Positions 8,427 through 16,739 of a stretch of 64,000 nucleotides of DNA are shown in pieces (the first letter of the stretch is position 1; the number at the start of each line of letters is the position of its first letter). The notes under the pieces are model-generated. The model was not told the DNA's origin and made no database searches. It saw only the letters and a program-made list of their open reading frames with translations. Source of the DNA: JAPWJZ01 sp041287865 (GTDB taxonomy: Bacteria > Pseudomonadota > Alphaproteobacteria > Micavibrionales > UBA2020); NCBI GenBank assembly GCA_041287865.1, contig JBGGMV010000008.1, positions 1-64,000 of the forward strand, read 5' to 3'. The position numbers and the translations under genes were made by a program.

Positions 8427-8930
8427 ATGAAGACCTTATATTTGCTGCGCCATGCCCATTCCGATCCCTCGCCGTCCGTAGAGGTGGATGACCATGACCG
8501 TTTGCTCTCGGCGCGCGGCGAAATGGAATCGGAAAACCTCGGCGCGTTTATGAAAGAACACGGCCATGTGCCGGAGGCGGTGTTCAGCTCGACATCTATC
8601 CGTACGCGCGACACGGTGCGGATTGCGCTGGGTGTCTTGTTCCCCAATGGCAAGGCGCCGGTGGCGATGCGGTTCGACCGCGAATTCTATCTTGCGCCGG
8701 CCGAGCTGATTCTGGACGAGGTGCAGGAGGCGGATAACCGTTTCAACCGCCTGCTGGTCGTCGGCCATAACCCGGGGTTTGAAGATTTAGCCGAAAAACT
8801 GGCGCGCGCCAGCGGTCAGGTGATCGGCAAGTTTCCGCCCTCGACCATGGCGGTCTTTACCGCCGATGTGGACGACTGGCGCGAATTTACGCCCAAGAAG
8901 GCGCAGCTGAAGACTGTGTTTATGCCTTGA
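8427..8930 (+). CDS. SixA-type histidine phosphatase
   Basis: 167-residue member of the histidine phosphatase (phosphoglycerate-mutase-like) superfamily. The catalytic motif is LRHAHSDPS at residues 7-15, with His8 as the phosphohistidine nucleophile. The second conserved basic group is SSTSIRTRDT (about 53-62), and the distal histidine is in VVGHNPGFEDLA (about 111-122). Length and the GHNPG motif match SixA, which dephosphorylates phosphohistidine proteins such as HPt or NPr. It is divergent from ppx and followed by three tandem palindromes. Confidence 0.88.
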   Translation: MKTLYLLRHAHSDPSPSVEVDDHDRLLSARGEMESENLGAFMKEHGHVPEAVFSSTSIRTRDTVRIALGVLFPNGKAPVAMRFDREFYLAPAELILDEVQEADNRFNRLLVVGHNPGFEDLAEKLARASGQVIGKFPPSTMAVFTADVDDWREFTPKKAQLKTVFMP

Positions 8931-8935
8931 TTGCT

Positions 8936-9005
8936 AGACGCGATCCGCGTCTGTGATTGATAGACGCGATGCGCGTCTGTGATTAATAGACGCGATGACG
9001 CGTCT
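8936..9005. repeat. Three tandem palindromes with 26-bp period
   Basis: Three units of AGACGCG-at(c/g)-CGCGTCT type lie at 8936-8952, 8962-8978 and 8988-9005, separated by TGTGATTGAT/TGTGATTAAT spacers, so the centres are about 26 bp apart. Each unit is a hairpin on its own. The third has one extra base and overlaps the 3' end of the small ORF at 8983-9138. They lie between the stop codons of convergent genes, where they could act as a terminator, REP-like element or protein-binding array. Confidence 0.85.
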
Positions 9006-9138
9006 GGAAGTAGATAGCAGCCGCAATCGCGAAGGCCGCAACCGACCCCGCCAGCACTGCCGCCGCGAATGGTTTCGATGCGATGCAGCCGGCCATGGTG
9101 GAGCATGAAATGAAGATATTGTACTGGAAGGCGCTCAT
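8983..9138 (-). CDS. Small single-span membrane protein (51 aa)
   Basis: An ATG-to-TAA frame of 51 residues beginning MSAFQYNIFISCSTMAG, with one hydrophobic alanine-rich helix at about residues 26-44 (AAAVLAGSVAAFAIAAAIYF) and a basic C-terminus (QTRHRVY). The composition is typical of real small membrane proteins. The upstream GGGGAT is a weak ribosome-binding site. The last codons lie in one of the three tandem palindromes. It sits downstream of priA on the same strand. Function unknown. Confidence 0.5.
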   Translation of the reverse strand: MSAFQYNIFISCSTMAGCIASKPFAAAVLAGSVAAFAIAAAIYFQTRHRVY

Positions 9139-9226
9139 GTGAATCCCCGTGTCTGAAACCTGATGAGGGGAAGATATAATGGGTGCCGGATTCTGTCAAC
9201 TTGAGAATGTTATGTTGCTGAATTTG

Positions 9227-11437
9227 TTAGAAAAAACTCTGCGGATCGATATCGACTTTCAGCTGCAGCGCGGAGGGGGTTTTGATGGCCGAAAGCCATT
9301 CGCCCAGATACTTCTGCAACGACAATGACTTGCCCGATTTGACGAGGAATCGGCGGCGGTGCTTGCCGCGCAAAAAGGCCAGCGGCGCGGGCGCGGGGCC
9401 GAGGACGCGGATGTCGTCGTAACGCGGCGCCTTCTGCGCAAGGCTGCGGCAGAATTGTTCCAGTTTCATTTCGTCCGTGCCCGAAATAATCAGCGCGGCA
9501 AGGCGGCCATAGGGCGGCATGCCGGCGCGTTCGCGCTCGCGGCTCTCGACATCCAGAAATTCGTCGCGGTCGTTTTTGCCGAGGGCGCGGATCACGCTTT
9601 GCTCGGGCATATAGGTCTGCATGTACACGCGGCCCGGTTTTTCGGCGCGGCCCGCGCGGCCCGCGACCTGATGCAGCAGCTGGAAGGTGCGCTCCCCTGC
9701 CCTGAGGTCGCCGCCGGAAAGGCCGAGATCCGCGTCGATCACACCCACCAGCGTCAGCGCGGGGAAGTGGTGGCCCTTGGCGATGATCTGCGTGCCGATA
9801 ATAATGTCATGCTTGCGGTTTTCGATGTCACGCACGGCATTGCCGATCATGTTCGGGCTGGTGATGACGTCGCTGGCGAGGATAAATGTTTTCGCCTCGG
9901 GCAGCAGCTCCTGCACTTCTTCCTGAATGCGCTCCACGCCGGGGCCGCAAGCGGCGAAGCTGTCGGGGGCCTGGCATGACGGGCAGGCCTTGGGCACTAC
10001 TTGCGCATGGCCGCAATGGTGGCATTGCAGACGGGCGTGACGTTTGTGTTCTACCAGCCATGCAGCGCAAGACGGGCACTGGAAACGATAACCGCAGGTG
10101 CGGCAGAGCGTCAGCGGCGCATAGCCGCGGCGGTTGAGGAACAGCAACGACTGCTCGCCCGCCGCGAAGGTTTCCTGCAGAGCCTTTTGCAGGGGCGGCG
10201 CGATAAAGCGCTGGCGCTCCGGCGGGTTTTTCTTGAGGTCAATGATATGGATGTCAGGCATTTTCGCGCCAGCATGACGCGCGGGCAGGTTGAGGTAATG
10301 GTACTTGCCTTCCTTCACGTTCACCATGGTTTCAAGCGAGGGCGTGGCCGATACCAGCACGGCGGTGAAACCGCCAAGGCGCGCGCGCACCGTCGCCATA
10401 TCGCGCGCGTGGTACATGACGCCTTCTTCCTGCTTGTATGACGCGTCATGTTCTTCGTCGACGACAATAATGCCGAGTTCTTTGAACGGCAGGAACAGGG
10501 CCGAGCGCGCGCCGACGACGACTTTGGTTTTTCCCTCCGCCACACCCGCCCATGTGACGCGCCGTTGCGCAGCGGGAACTTCGGAATGCCAGAGGGCGGG
10601 TTGCACGCCGAACCTGCGTTCGAAGCGTTCAAGGAACTGCGCGGAGAGGGAAATTTCGGGCAGCAGGATCAGCGCCTGCTTGCCATGGCGCAGCGCCTCC
10701 GCCACCGCTTCGAAATAAACTTCGGTCTTGCCGGAGCCTGTCACGCCATCTAGCAATACCGTCGAAAACTGCTGCGCGGCGACGAGGATTGTGAGTGATT
10801 TTGCCGCGCTGCTTTGCGCATCGGAGAACGACAATACGCTTGGCGCAAGATCGGGATCGCGGCAAGGCGCGGGCACAGTGGAGGGCATGGAGACAAGCTG
10901 CCCCGAGGCCGCCATCTGGCGCACCAATGCCGCGCTGCAGCCCGTCTCGCGCGAGATATCCGCAGCGCGGCGCGGTACGCCGTCTTGCAAAAGATTGATA
11001 ACTTTCTGGCGCGATGCGGGGATTTTTCCATCCAACTTTCCGGCCAGTGTAAACGCGTTCGCGGCCTTCGGCGGCTGCAATGCTTCGGGCGCGGAGAGAG
11101 ACATCTTCAATACGCTGCCGAGATCGGACATGGTGTAGCGCGCGACCCATTCGAGGAACTGGCGGTGCACCTGCGGCATCGGTTCCATCGCGTATGTCTG
11201 CTGCACACGTTTCAGTTTCGCGGGATCGACTTTGTCCGTGCCATCAAGCGTCCAGACCACGCCGATGGTGTCGCGCTTGCCGAGCGGAATCCTTACATAA
11301 TCCCCCGCCTGCGCGGCCATGGAATCCGGCAGCACATAGTCGTAAGCCCTTGATAACGGGAAAGGCGCCAGCACCTGCACCCTCTTGCCTGAATGCTGCG
11401 CTTCATCTATTAAAAAGCTAGATTGGGACATTCCCAT
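9227..11437 (-). CDS. priA: Primosomal helicase PriA
   Basis: 736-residue superfamily 2 DNA helicase that restarts stalled replication forks. The N-terminal DNA-binding domain begins at about residue 18 (VLAPFPLSRAYDYVLP). Walker A is GVTGSGKTEVYFEA, Walker B/DEAH is VVDEEHDASYKQEE, and motif III is VLVSATPSLE. The zinc-binding insertion has the expected paired cysteines (CRTCGYRFQCPSC and CHHCGHAQVVPKACPSC). Motifs V-VI follow (GTQIIAKGHHFP, QVAGRAGRAEKPG). Start taken at 11437; a second ATG two codons later is equally possible. Divergent from the aldolase gene, with a 41-bp spacer. Confidence 0.96.
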   Translation of the reverse strand: MGMSQSSFLIDEAQHSGKRVQVLAPFPLSRAYDYVLPDSMAAQAGDYVRIPLGKRDTIGVVWTLDGTDKVDPAKLKRVQQTYAMEPMPQVHRQFLEWVARYTMSDLGSVLKMSLSAPEALQPPKAANAFTLAGKLDGKIPASRQKVINLLQDGVPRRAADISRETGCSAALVRQMAASGQLVSMPSTVPAPCRDPDLAPSVLSFSDAQSSAAKSLTILVAAQQFSTVLLDGVTGSGKTEVYFEAVAEALRHGKQALILLPEISLSAQFLERFERRFGVQPALWHSEVPAAQRRVTWAGVAEGKTKVVVGARSALFLPFKELGIIVVDEEHDASYKQEEGVMYHARDMATVRARLGGFTAVLVSATPSLETMVNVKEGKYHYLNLPARHAGAKMPDIHIIDLKKNPPERQRFIAPPLQKALQETFAAGEQSLLFLNRRGYAPLTLCRTCGYRFQCPSCAAWLVEHKRHARLQCHHCGHAQVVPKACPSCQAPDSFAACGPGVERIQEEVQELLPEAKTFILASDVITSPNMIGNAVRDIENRKHDIIIGTQIIAKGHHFPALTLVGVIDADLGLSGGDLRAGERTFQLLHQVAGRAGRAEKPGRVYMQTYMPEQSVIRALGKNDRDEFLDVESRERERAGMPPYGRLAALIISGTDEMKLEQFCRSLAQKAPRYDDIRVLGPAPAPLAFLRGKHRRRFLVKSGKSLSLQKYLGEWLSAIKTPSALQLKVDIDPQSFF

Positions 11438-11478
11438 TGGGTACTATAACCCAGCGTCAAATGGAAGGGTAAGCACAC

Positions 11479-12144
11479 ATGAAATTCTTCGTCGACACGG
11501 GCGATATCGCCGAAATCAAGGACTTAGCTTCGACCGGCCTGCTGGACGGCGTGACCACGAACCCCTCGCTGATCGCGGCCTCGGGCAAGAATTTCCTGAA
11601 ACTGATCGATGAAATCTGCCATGTGGTGAAAGGCCCCGTGAGCGCGGAAGTCGCCGCGACCGACTACGCCACCATGCTGAAGGAAGGCCAGAAACTGGCC
11701 AAGATCGCCAAGAACGTGGCCGTGAAAGTGCCGCTGACGCCCGACGGCCTGAAAGTTTGCAAGGCATTGTCCGATGCAGGCACGATGGTGAACGTGACGC
11801 TCTGCTTCTCGGCTGCCCAAGCCATCCTCGCCGCGAAAGCGGGCGCTGCCTTTATCTCTCCCTTCGTCGGCCGCCTTGACGATGTGGGGCAGGACGGCAT
11901 GCTGCTGATCCGCGAAATCTGCCAGATCTACAAAGCCTATCCCGCGTTTAAAACCGAAGTGCTGGTTGCCTCCGTCCGTCACCCCATTCACCTTGTGGAA
12001 GCGGCGAAACTGGGCGCGCATGTGGCGACCATTCCGCCGAAAGTCATCCGCCAGCTCTACGCGCATCCGCTGACCGACAAAGGCCTTGCGGCATTCGTTG
12101 CCGACTGGGCAAAAACCGGCCAGTCGATCCTGGACGCCGCATGA
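11479..12144 (+). CDS. Transaldolase-type aldolase (Fsa/TalC family)
   Basis: 221-residue single-domain member of the TalC/fructose-6-phosphate aldolase group, about 100 residues shorter than classical transaldolase B. The Schiff-base lysine is Lys83 in NVAVKVPLTPDG. Other family motifs are FVDTGDIAEI at the N-terminus, GVTTNPSLI at 24-32, VNVTLCFSAAQA and SPFVGRLDD. Such proteins act either as transaldolases in the pentose phosphate pathway or as Fsa; this cannot be decided here. It overlaps the DUF484 gene by 4 bp (ATGA), so the two are translationally coupled. Confidence 0.92.
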   Translation: MKFFVDTGDIAEIKDLASTGLLDGVTTNPSLIAASGKNFLKLIDEICHVVKGPVSAEVAATDYATMLKEGQKLAKIAKNVAVKVPLTPDGLKVCKALSDAGTMVNVTLCFSAAQAILAAKAGAAFISPFVGRLDDVGQDGMLLIREICQIYKAYPAFKTEVLVASVRHPIHLVEAAKLGAHVATIPPKVIRQLYAHPLTDKGLAAFVADWAKTGQSILDAA

Positions 12145-12833
12145 CCGCGGTGGCGACCGACATCACAGATGACGACGTCATCGCCTTTCTGAAGAAGAAA
12201 AAAGACTTCTTCCGCAACAACCCCGACCTGCTGGAAGAACTGGCCGTGCCCGGAGCCGAACACGGCAAGGGCGTGGTGAATTTCCAGTCCGCGCTGGTCG
12301 AACGCCTCAAGGCCGACAAGAGCAACGCGCACAAGGTGCAGAAGGAACTGATCGAAACCTTCCGCCTGAACATGAACAACCAGAACCGCATCCAGACCGC
12401 CGTGCTGGTGGTGCTGGAGGCCGAAAGCTTCGAAGAATTCGTTTCGGCCATCACGCAAGACCTGCCCATCCTGCTGGATGTTGATACCGTCACGCTGGTG
12501 ATCGAAGCGACATCGAAGGAAGTGCCCTTCGTCAATCAGGCCGGTATCCGTTTTGCGCGTCAGGGCTTCGTCAAAGGCTGGCTGGCCGACGGCGATGCGC
12601 TGCTGCAACCCAATATCAACGGGCATGAAGACATCTTTGGCCCCGGCGCAGGGCTGGTGAAAAGCCATGCGCTGCTGCGCCTTGAAATCAGCGAGAAAAC
12701 GCCTGCGGGCATTATCGCCTTCGGCTCCCGCAATCCGGAAGCCTTCAGCCCCGAGCAGGCGATCGACCAGATCGGCTTCCTTGCGCAGGTGGTGGAGCGC
12801 GCCTTCCGCTACTGGCTGGACGTCACAGCCTGA
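12141..12833 (+). CDS. DUF484 (GAF-like) protein
   Basis: 230 residues matching the DUF484 family, which is usually encoded directly upstream of xerC in Proteobacteria. The N-terminus is a conserved helical signature (VIAFLKKKKDFFRNNPDLLE), followed by a coiled-coil and a GAF-like domain (about residues 85-225) ending in SRNPEAFSPEQAIDQIGFLA. Function is not established. Its ATG overlaps the aldolase stop, and its TGA overlaps the xerC ATG (TGATG), so the three genes form a tight operon. Confidence 0.9.
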   Translation: MTAVATDITDDDVIAFLKKKKDFFRNNPDLLEELAVPGAEHGKGVVNFQSALVERLKADKSNAHKVQKELIETFRLNMNNQNRIQTAVLVVLEAESFEEFVSAITQDLPILLDVDTVTLVIEATSKEVPFVNQAGIRFARQGFVKGWLADGDALLQPNINGHEDIFGPGAGLVKSHALLRLEISEKTPAGIIAFGSRNPEAFSPEQAIDQIGFLAQVVERAFRYWLDVTA

Positions 12834-13792
12834 TGGCGGGCGGGGACGACAGCATCGTTCCGCCGAATACCGCCGCCGACCTTGCCGCGAAATATGCGGA
12901 ATGGATCAGCTACCTCACCAACGAAAAACGTTTTTCCAAACACACGCTTCGCGCCTATACGGCGGACATGCAGTATTTCTTCGATTTTCTCACCAAGCAC
13001 TTAAGCAAGCCGCCGTCGATGAACGATCTGGGCGACGCGCATATCCGCGATTTCCGCAGCTGGCTGAGCAAAAAAACCGTCGAGGGCGCGGGCCCCGCCA
13101 CGCGCGCGCGGTCGCTGGCATCGGTGCGCAATTTCATGAAATGGCTGGACCGCAACGGCCATCTGCATAATCCCGCGATCAATGTTCTGCGCACGCCGAA
13201 ACAGCCGCACAAAATTCCCCGCGCCATCGCGCCGAAGCAGGCGCGCGAAGTGATCGACCATGCGCAGGAGACGCCCGTGCTGGGCAACCCGTGGACGGGC
13301 CTGCGCGATCGCGCGCTCTTCATGCTGCTCTATGGCTGCGGGCTTCGTATCGATGAAGCGCTGAAGCTCAACTACGGCAACCGCCCGAAGGACGGCGAAG
13401 TGCGCGTGATGGGTAAAGGGTCGAAGGAACGCATGGTGCCGGTCATTCCGGTGGTGGAGCGCATGCTGGGCGAATATCTGGCCGCCATACCCTTCAGCAT
13501 GCAGGCCGATACGCCGCTGTTCATGGGCCTGCGCGGCAAGCGCCTGTCGCAGCAAGTCGCGCAGCGCGACCTGCGGAACCTGCGCAAGAATATCGGGCTG
13601 CCCGAAAGCGTCACGCCGCATACGCTGCGCCACAGTTTCGCCACGCATATTTTGGTGAACGGCGGCGATTTGCGCATCATTCAGGAACTGCTGGGCCATG
13701 CATCGGTGTCGACCACGCAGCGTTACACCGACTACGATAATGCGCAGTTGATGGACATTTATATGAAGGCCCACCCCCGCGCAAAAGGCTGA
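12833..13792 (+). CDS. xerC: Tyrosine recombinase XerC
   Basis: 319-residue site-specific recombinase that resolves chromosome dimers at dif together with XerD. A SAM-like N-terminal core-binding domain spans about 20-115. The catalytic set is complete: Arg172 (GCGLRIDEA), Lys near 198 (GKGSKER), His263 and Arg266 (HTLRHSFATH), His289 (LLGHASVSTT) and nucleophile Tyr298 (QRYTDYD). Its position after DUF484 favours XerC over XerD. It overlaps DUF484 by one base. No dif-like site was recognised in the window. Confidence 0.93.
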   Translation: MAGGDDSIVPPNTAADLAAKYAEWISYLTNEKRFSKHTLRAYTADMQYFFDFLTKHLSKPPSMNDLGDAHIRDFRSWLSKKTVEGAGPATRARSLASVRNFMKWLDRNGHLHNPAINVLRTPKQPHKIPRAIAPKQAREVIDHAQETPVLGNPWTGLRDRALFMLLYGCGLRIDEALKLNYGNRPKDGEVRVMGKGSKERMVPVIPVVERMLGEYLAAIPFSMQADTPLFMGLRGKRLSQQVAQRDLRNLRKNIGLPESVTPHTLRHSFATHILVNGGDLRIIQELLGHASVSTTQRYTDYDNAQLMDIYMKAHPRAKG

Positions 13793-13829
13793 TAAGGCTA
13801 TACAATCCATAATTCCTTAGGAGGGTTCG

Positions 13830-13845
13830 CGGTAGCATGCTACCG
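13830..13845. promoter_or_regulatory. Perfect 16-bp palindrome upstream of the ankyrin gene
   Basis: CGGTAGCATGCTACCG is a perfect self-complementary 16-mer, 30 bp before the ankyrin start and 38 bp after xerC. It has no T-run, so it is not a standard terminator. A dimeric repressor site or a short hairpin are both possible. A TATACA-like hexamer is nearby at 13799. Confidence 0.4.
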
Positions 13846-13874
13846 TCAGGCATCACCCTAAAAAAGGAACATTC

Positions 13875-14327
13875 TTGGAAAAATCCCCTGCCCCAGACTT
13901 CAACGCCGTCGCACCCGCGTCGGCGTTCGGCGATCATATGGCCCTTTATAAAGCTATCGAGCTTGGCGACCTGAACACCATTGCCGCCACAATGGATAAA
14001 TTCCCCGATGCCGCGCGCTGGGGTTTCTTCGGCGCGCCCGTCTGCGTCGTGGCCGTCGTGCATGGCCAGCTGGATGCGCTGCGATTGCTGGAGGCCTATG
14101 GCGCCGATGTCAACGCGGCGGAAACGCCGTCTGGCATGACGGCGCTGATCCACGCCGCCGCGGCAGGCCGCAAGGACATGGTCGATTTCCTGGTGGCAAA
14201 CGGCGCCGACCCCGCGCTGAAGGACAAGGACGGCTGGACCGCCGCGAACTATGCCACAAAACGCATCGAGGTCGATGCCATGCGCACCATCGTCAAAAAA
14301 GCCAAGGAAATGGCCCCCAAACCGTAG
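13875..14327 (+). CDS. Ankyrin-repeat protein 1
   Basis: 150 residues, starting at a TTG preceded by AAAAAGGAAC. It has about three ankyrin units (residues 30-140), the clearest being LRLLEAYGADVNAAETPSGM and MVDFLVANGADPALKDKDGW. A cap segment (DKFPDAARWG) resembles a F-P-x-A-x2-W cap in the ankyrin proteins at 58-61 kb. The N-terminus carries DFNAVAPASAF, the short F-N-A motif also seen in other ankyrin and HExxH proteins of this window. No signal peptide. Role unknown; ankyrin folds bind proteins. Confidence 0.85.
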   Translation: MEKSPAPDFNAVAPASAFGDHMALYKAIELGDLNTIAATMDKFPDAARWGFFGAPVCVVAVVHGQLDALRLLEAYGADVNAAETPSGMTALIHAAAAGRKDMVDFLVANGADPALKDKDGWTAANYATKRIEVDAMRTIVKKAKEMAPKP

Positions 14328-14390
14328 AACAACCCCTAATTGTAGATACTCGCTTTACAACTAAAGATTGTGTATGCTAGCGTATGCAGC

Positions 14391-14828
14391 ATGAGAGGTT
14401 TTTTTACCCTTCTTGCGCTGCTGATATTACTGCTGGCCACAACGCCCGCAGGCGCGAAAGACATGATCGCGGGGCCCATTCCGGGCAAGGTATTGGCGGT
14501 GCTGGATGGCGATACCATCACCGTGCGCCTGCATATCTGGATAGGCCAGCATATCGAAACGCATGTACGCCTTGCGGGCATCGACACGCCGGAAATAAAG
14601 GGCAAATGCGCGGCGGAGCGGATGCGCGCGGCGCAGGCGCGGCGGGAGCTGGAAGCGCTGCTGGCCAATAGCGATGTCACGCTATCGAACATCCGCCTTG
14701 AAAAATACGCGGGCCGCGTGCTGGCCGACGCCACGAACGCCGAGGGCGTGAACCTTGCCGCCTACCTGAAAGACAGGGGCCTTGCCCGCGCCTATGGCGG
14801 CAAACGGCGTCTTGGCTGGTGCGAATAA
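14391..14828 (+). CDS. Secreted SNase-type nuclease 1
   Basis: 145 residues with a signal peptide (hydrophobic residues 5-18, cleavage near PAGA) and a staphylococcal-nuclease (TNase) fold. Catalytic residues are in place: DGDT at 39-42, Arg60 and Glu68 in HVRLAGIDTPE, and the distal Arg109 in EKYAGRVLAD. Predicted to be an exported calcium-dependent DNA/RNA nuclease. The in-frame TTG-initiated extension is less likely than the ATG opening the signal peptide, though no ribosome-binding site is seen and a TATGCT box lies 13 nt upstream, so the leader may be very short. A paralogue follows at 14922. Confidence 0.87.
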   Translation: MRGFFTLLALLILLLATTPAGAKDMIAGPIPGKVLAVLDGDTITVRLHIWIGQHIETHVRLAGIDTPEIKGKCAAERMRAAQARRELEALLANSDVTLSNIRLEKYAGRVLADATNAEGVNLAAYLKDRGLARAYGGKRRLGWCE

Positions 14829-14860
14829 TTCAATAAATTCATTATATTAGTCCGTACATA

Positions 14861-14890
14861 TTGACATAATATGCCAATGGTTGATATAGT
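14861..14890 (+). promoter_or_regulatory. Sigma70-like promoter of nuclease 2
   Basis: TTGACA at 14861-14866 and TATAGT at 14885-14890 are separated by 18 bp. This is a near-consensus vegetative promoter, one mismatch in the -10. Transcription would begin near 14897, so the in-frame ATG at 14871 cannot be the start. This supports 14922. Confidence 0.65.
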
Positions 14891-14921
14891 CGCGCCAGAT
14901 TATAAGGACAGCAGCCGCATC

Positions 14922-15755
14922 ATGGATCTCAAGGAATTCAAGAAACTCGGAATGGTTTTCGCGCTGGCCGCAGGTGTCACCACCGGCGGCGTAGTCGGTG
15001 GCGGCGTGCTTTACAACCAGTATCACACCCCCAGCGCGCAGGTGCAGACCACCGTCCAGATGACGGCCAACAACCGCAGCGTGACGGAGGCCGAAATCGT
15101 CAAGGTCGACGCGCAGGGCCGCATCACCGTGCGCGCGCATACCTGGGTCGGACAATATATGGTGGCGCAGGTCGCACCGGCAGGCGGGCCGCTGAACGGC
15201 GCGGCATACAGCGCGCAATTCACCGACGCGCAGGGCGCGCAGCTGTCAACCGTCAAGGCAGGCGATAAAGTCTGGCTGCGCGGCATGGAGGGCACGAGCG
15301 ATTTGACCAACGTGCAACTGCCGCCCACCAAGCCGAATTCGGATGTCGTTTTAGGCCCCGTGCAGGCGAAAGTGACACGCGTGGTGGATGGCGATACCCC
15401 TGCCGTTGTGGCCGAAATCTGGCCGGGCACTTTTGTTACCATCAGCACCCGCGTCGGCGGCATCGACACGCCCGAGAAAAAAGGCCGCGCCAAGAACGCC
15501 TATGAAGCCGACCTCGCCGAACAGGCCACCGCCGCCACGCGCGAACTGGTCGAAGGCAAGACGGTGCTGCTCTATAACGTCGAGTACGAGAAATACGGCG
15601 GCCGTGTGCTCGCCGATGTCAAAACGCTTGACGGCGTTGATGTGGCGCAGAACCTGATCAACAAAGGCCTCGCCCGCCCCTATGACGGCGGCACGAAACA
15701 GCCCTGGGTCGCGCCGAAGGGCTGGAAGGCGCCAGCGCCTGCGGCGAAGCACTAA
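14922..15755 (+). CDS. Membrane-anchored SNase-type nuclease 2
   Basis: 277 residues from the ATG at 14922, which has an AAGGAC element and a promoter at the right distance. A hydrophobic glycine-rich segment at residues 9-30 is an anchor or signal peptide. About residues 45-135 form a distinct extra domain, beta-rich and without a recognised family. The C-terminal TNase domain (about 145-265) has DGDT, then TRVGGIDTPEKKG with the catalytic Arg and Glu, and EKYGGRVLAD with the distal Arg. It parallels the gene at 14391 and probably arose by duplication plus gain of the extra domain. Likely extracytoplasmic. Confidence 0.85.
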   Translation: MDLKEFKKLGMVFALAAGVTTGGVVGGGVLYNQYHTPSAQVQTTVQMTANNRSVTEAEIVKVDAQGRITVRAHTWVGQYMVAQVAPAGGPLNGAAYSAQFTDAQGAQLSTVKAGDKVWLRGMEGTSDLTNVQLPPTKPNSDVVLGPVQAKVTRVVDGDTPAVVAEIWPGTFVTISTRVGGIDTPEKKGRAKNAYEADLAEQATAATRELVEGKTVLLYNVEYEKYGGRVLADVKTLDGVDVAQNLINKGLARPYDGGTKQPWVAPKGWKAPAPAAKH

Positions 15756-15758
15756 TCC

Positions 15759-16565
15759 TTACGCCGCATCCTTGATATCAACCACCACCGGCACGTGATC
15801 CGACGGCTGTTCCCAGCCGCGGATTTCGCGGATGATTTCGTGTTTTTTAAGGGCGGGTTTCAGTTTTGGAGTCACCCAGATATGGTCGAGCCTGCGGCCG
15901 CGGTCGGCGGTGTCCCAGTCGGCGGCGCGGTAGCTCCACCATGAATAGACTTTCTTGTCCTCCGGCACGAAATGCCGCACGGCGTCGACCCAGTTGAAGT
16001 TGTTATAGAACTTCGTGAATTTCTCGACCTCGACCGGCGTGTGCGACACGACCTTCAGCATTTTCTTGTGGTCCCAGACGTCGTTTTCGAGCGGCGCGAT
16101 GTTGAAATCGCCCACGGCGACCAGCGGCGCCTTTGCGTCGCGTTCCTTGGGGAACCATTTGGCCAGCTCGTCCACAAAATCCAGCTTGTGCTTGAATTTG
16201 ATATTCACGGCAGGGTCGGGCTCGTCGCCGCCGGCGGGAATGTAAATGTTATGCAGGTCAAACGCGCCGCCCTTCATCTTCACCTTGGCGGAAATATGGC
16301 GGCAGTCGTCCTTGCCGCAGCGGCCGTGCACCTGTTTATCATCCAGCGGCAGTTTGGAGAAAATCGCGACGCCGTTATACCCCTTCATGCCCGAGAAGTG
16401 GTAATGCTTGAACCCCTTGGCCACCAGCGCGTCGACGGGGAAAAATTCGTCGGGCGTCTTTGTTTCCTGCAGGCAGAAAACATCGGGCTTCAGTTTATCG
16501 ATCACCTGCGACAGCAGGCCGATGCGAAGGCGGACGGAGTTGATGTTCCAGGTCATCAGGCGCAT
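15759..16565 (-). CDS. xthA: Exodeoxyribonuclease III
   Basis: 268-residue AP endonuclease/3'-5' exonuclease of the exonuclease-endonuclease-phosphatase superfamily, acting in base excision repair. Motifs in order: TWNINSVRLR (5-14), LQETKTPDEFF with the metal-binding Glu, NIYIPAGGDEP with the catalytic Tyr region, VGDFNIAPLEND with Asp/Asn, RGRRLDHIWVT, and QPSDHVPVVVDI with the final Asp-His. The length is standard. It converges on nuclease 2, with only 3 bp between the stop codons. Confidence 0.95.
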   Translation of the reverse strand: MRLMTWNINSVRLRIGLLSQVIDKLKPDVFCLQETKTPDEFFPVDALVAKGFKHYHFSGMKGYNGVAIFSKLPLDDKQVHGRCGKDDCRHISAKVKMKGGAFDLHNIYIPAGGDEPDPAVNIKFKHKLDFVDELAKWFPKERDAKAPLVAVGDFNIAPLENDVWDHKKMLKVVSHTPVEVEKFTKFYNNFNWVDAVRHFVPEDKKVYSWWSYRAADWDTADRGRRLDHIWVTPKLKPALKKHEIIREIRGWEQPSDHVPVVVDIKDAA

Positions 16566-16665
16566 ATAGATTCTTCCTTGGTTTAATGGTGCGGATAATA
16601 CAAAGATAGCCCGCCGTCCGGAAGGAAAAAGACCGCCGGTTTTTCGATTGATTTCAATGATATAC

Positions 16666-16695
16666 TTGAATTCACTGTAAAAAATTATGTATTAT
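16666..16695 (+). promoter_or_regulatory. Putative promoter of ankyrin gene 2
   Basis: TTGAAT at 16666-16671 and TATTAT at 16690-16695, spacing 18 bp. The -10 region sits in AATTATGTATTATGG, which resembles the ATTATGTATAGTATAAT boxes before the HExxH genes. Divergent from xthA. Confidence 0.5.
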
Positions 16696-16739
16696 GGTAA
16701 TAATAGCCCCGTGTAACGCTCTCAATCGGGGAGGATGGA

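Noticed and set aside
14871..14921. Earlier ATG for nuclease 2 at 14871
   Set aside because: It lies between the -35 and -10 of a near-consensus promoter and has no ribosome-binding site.
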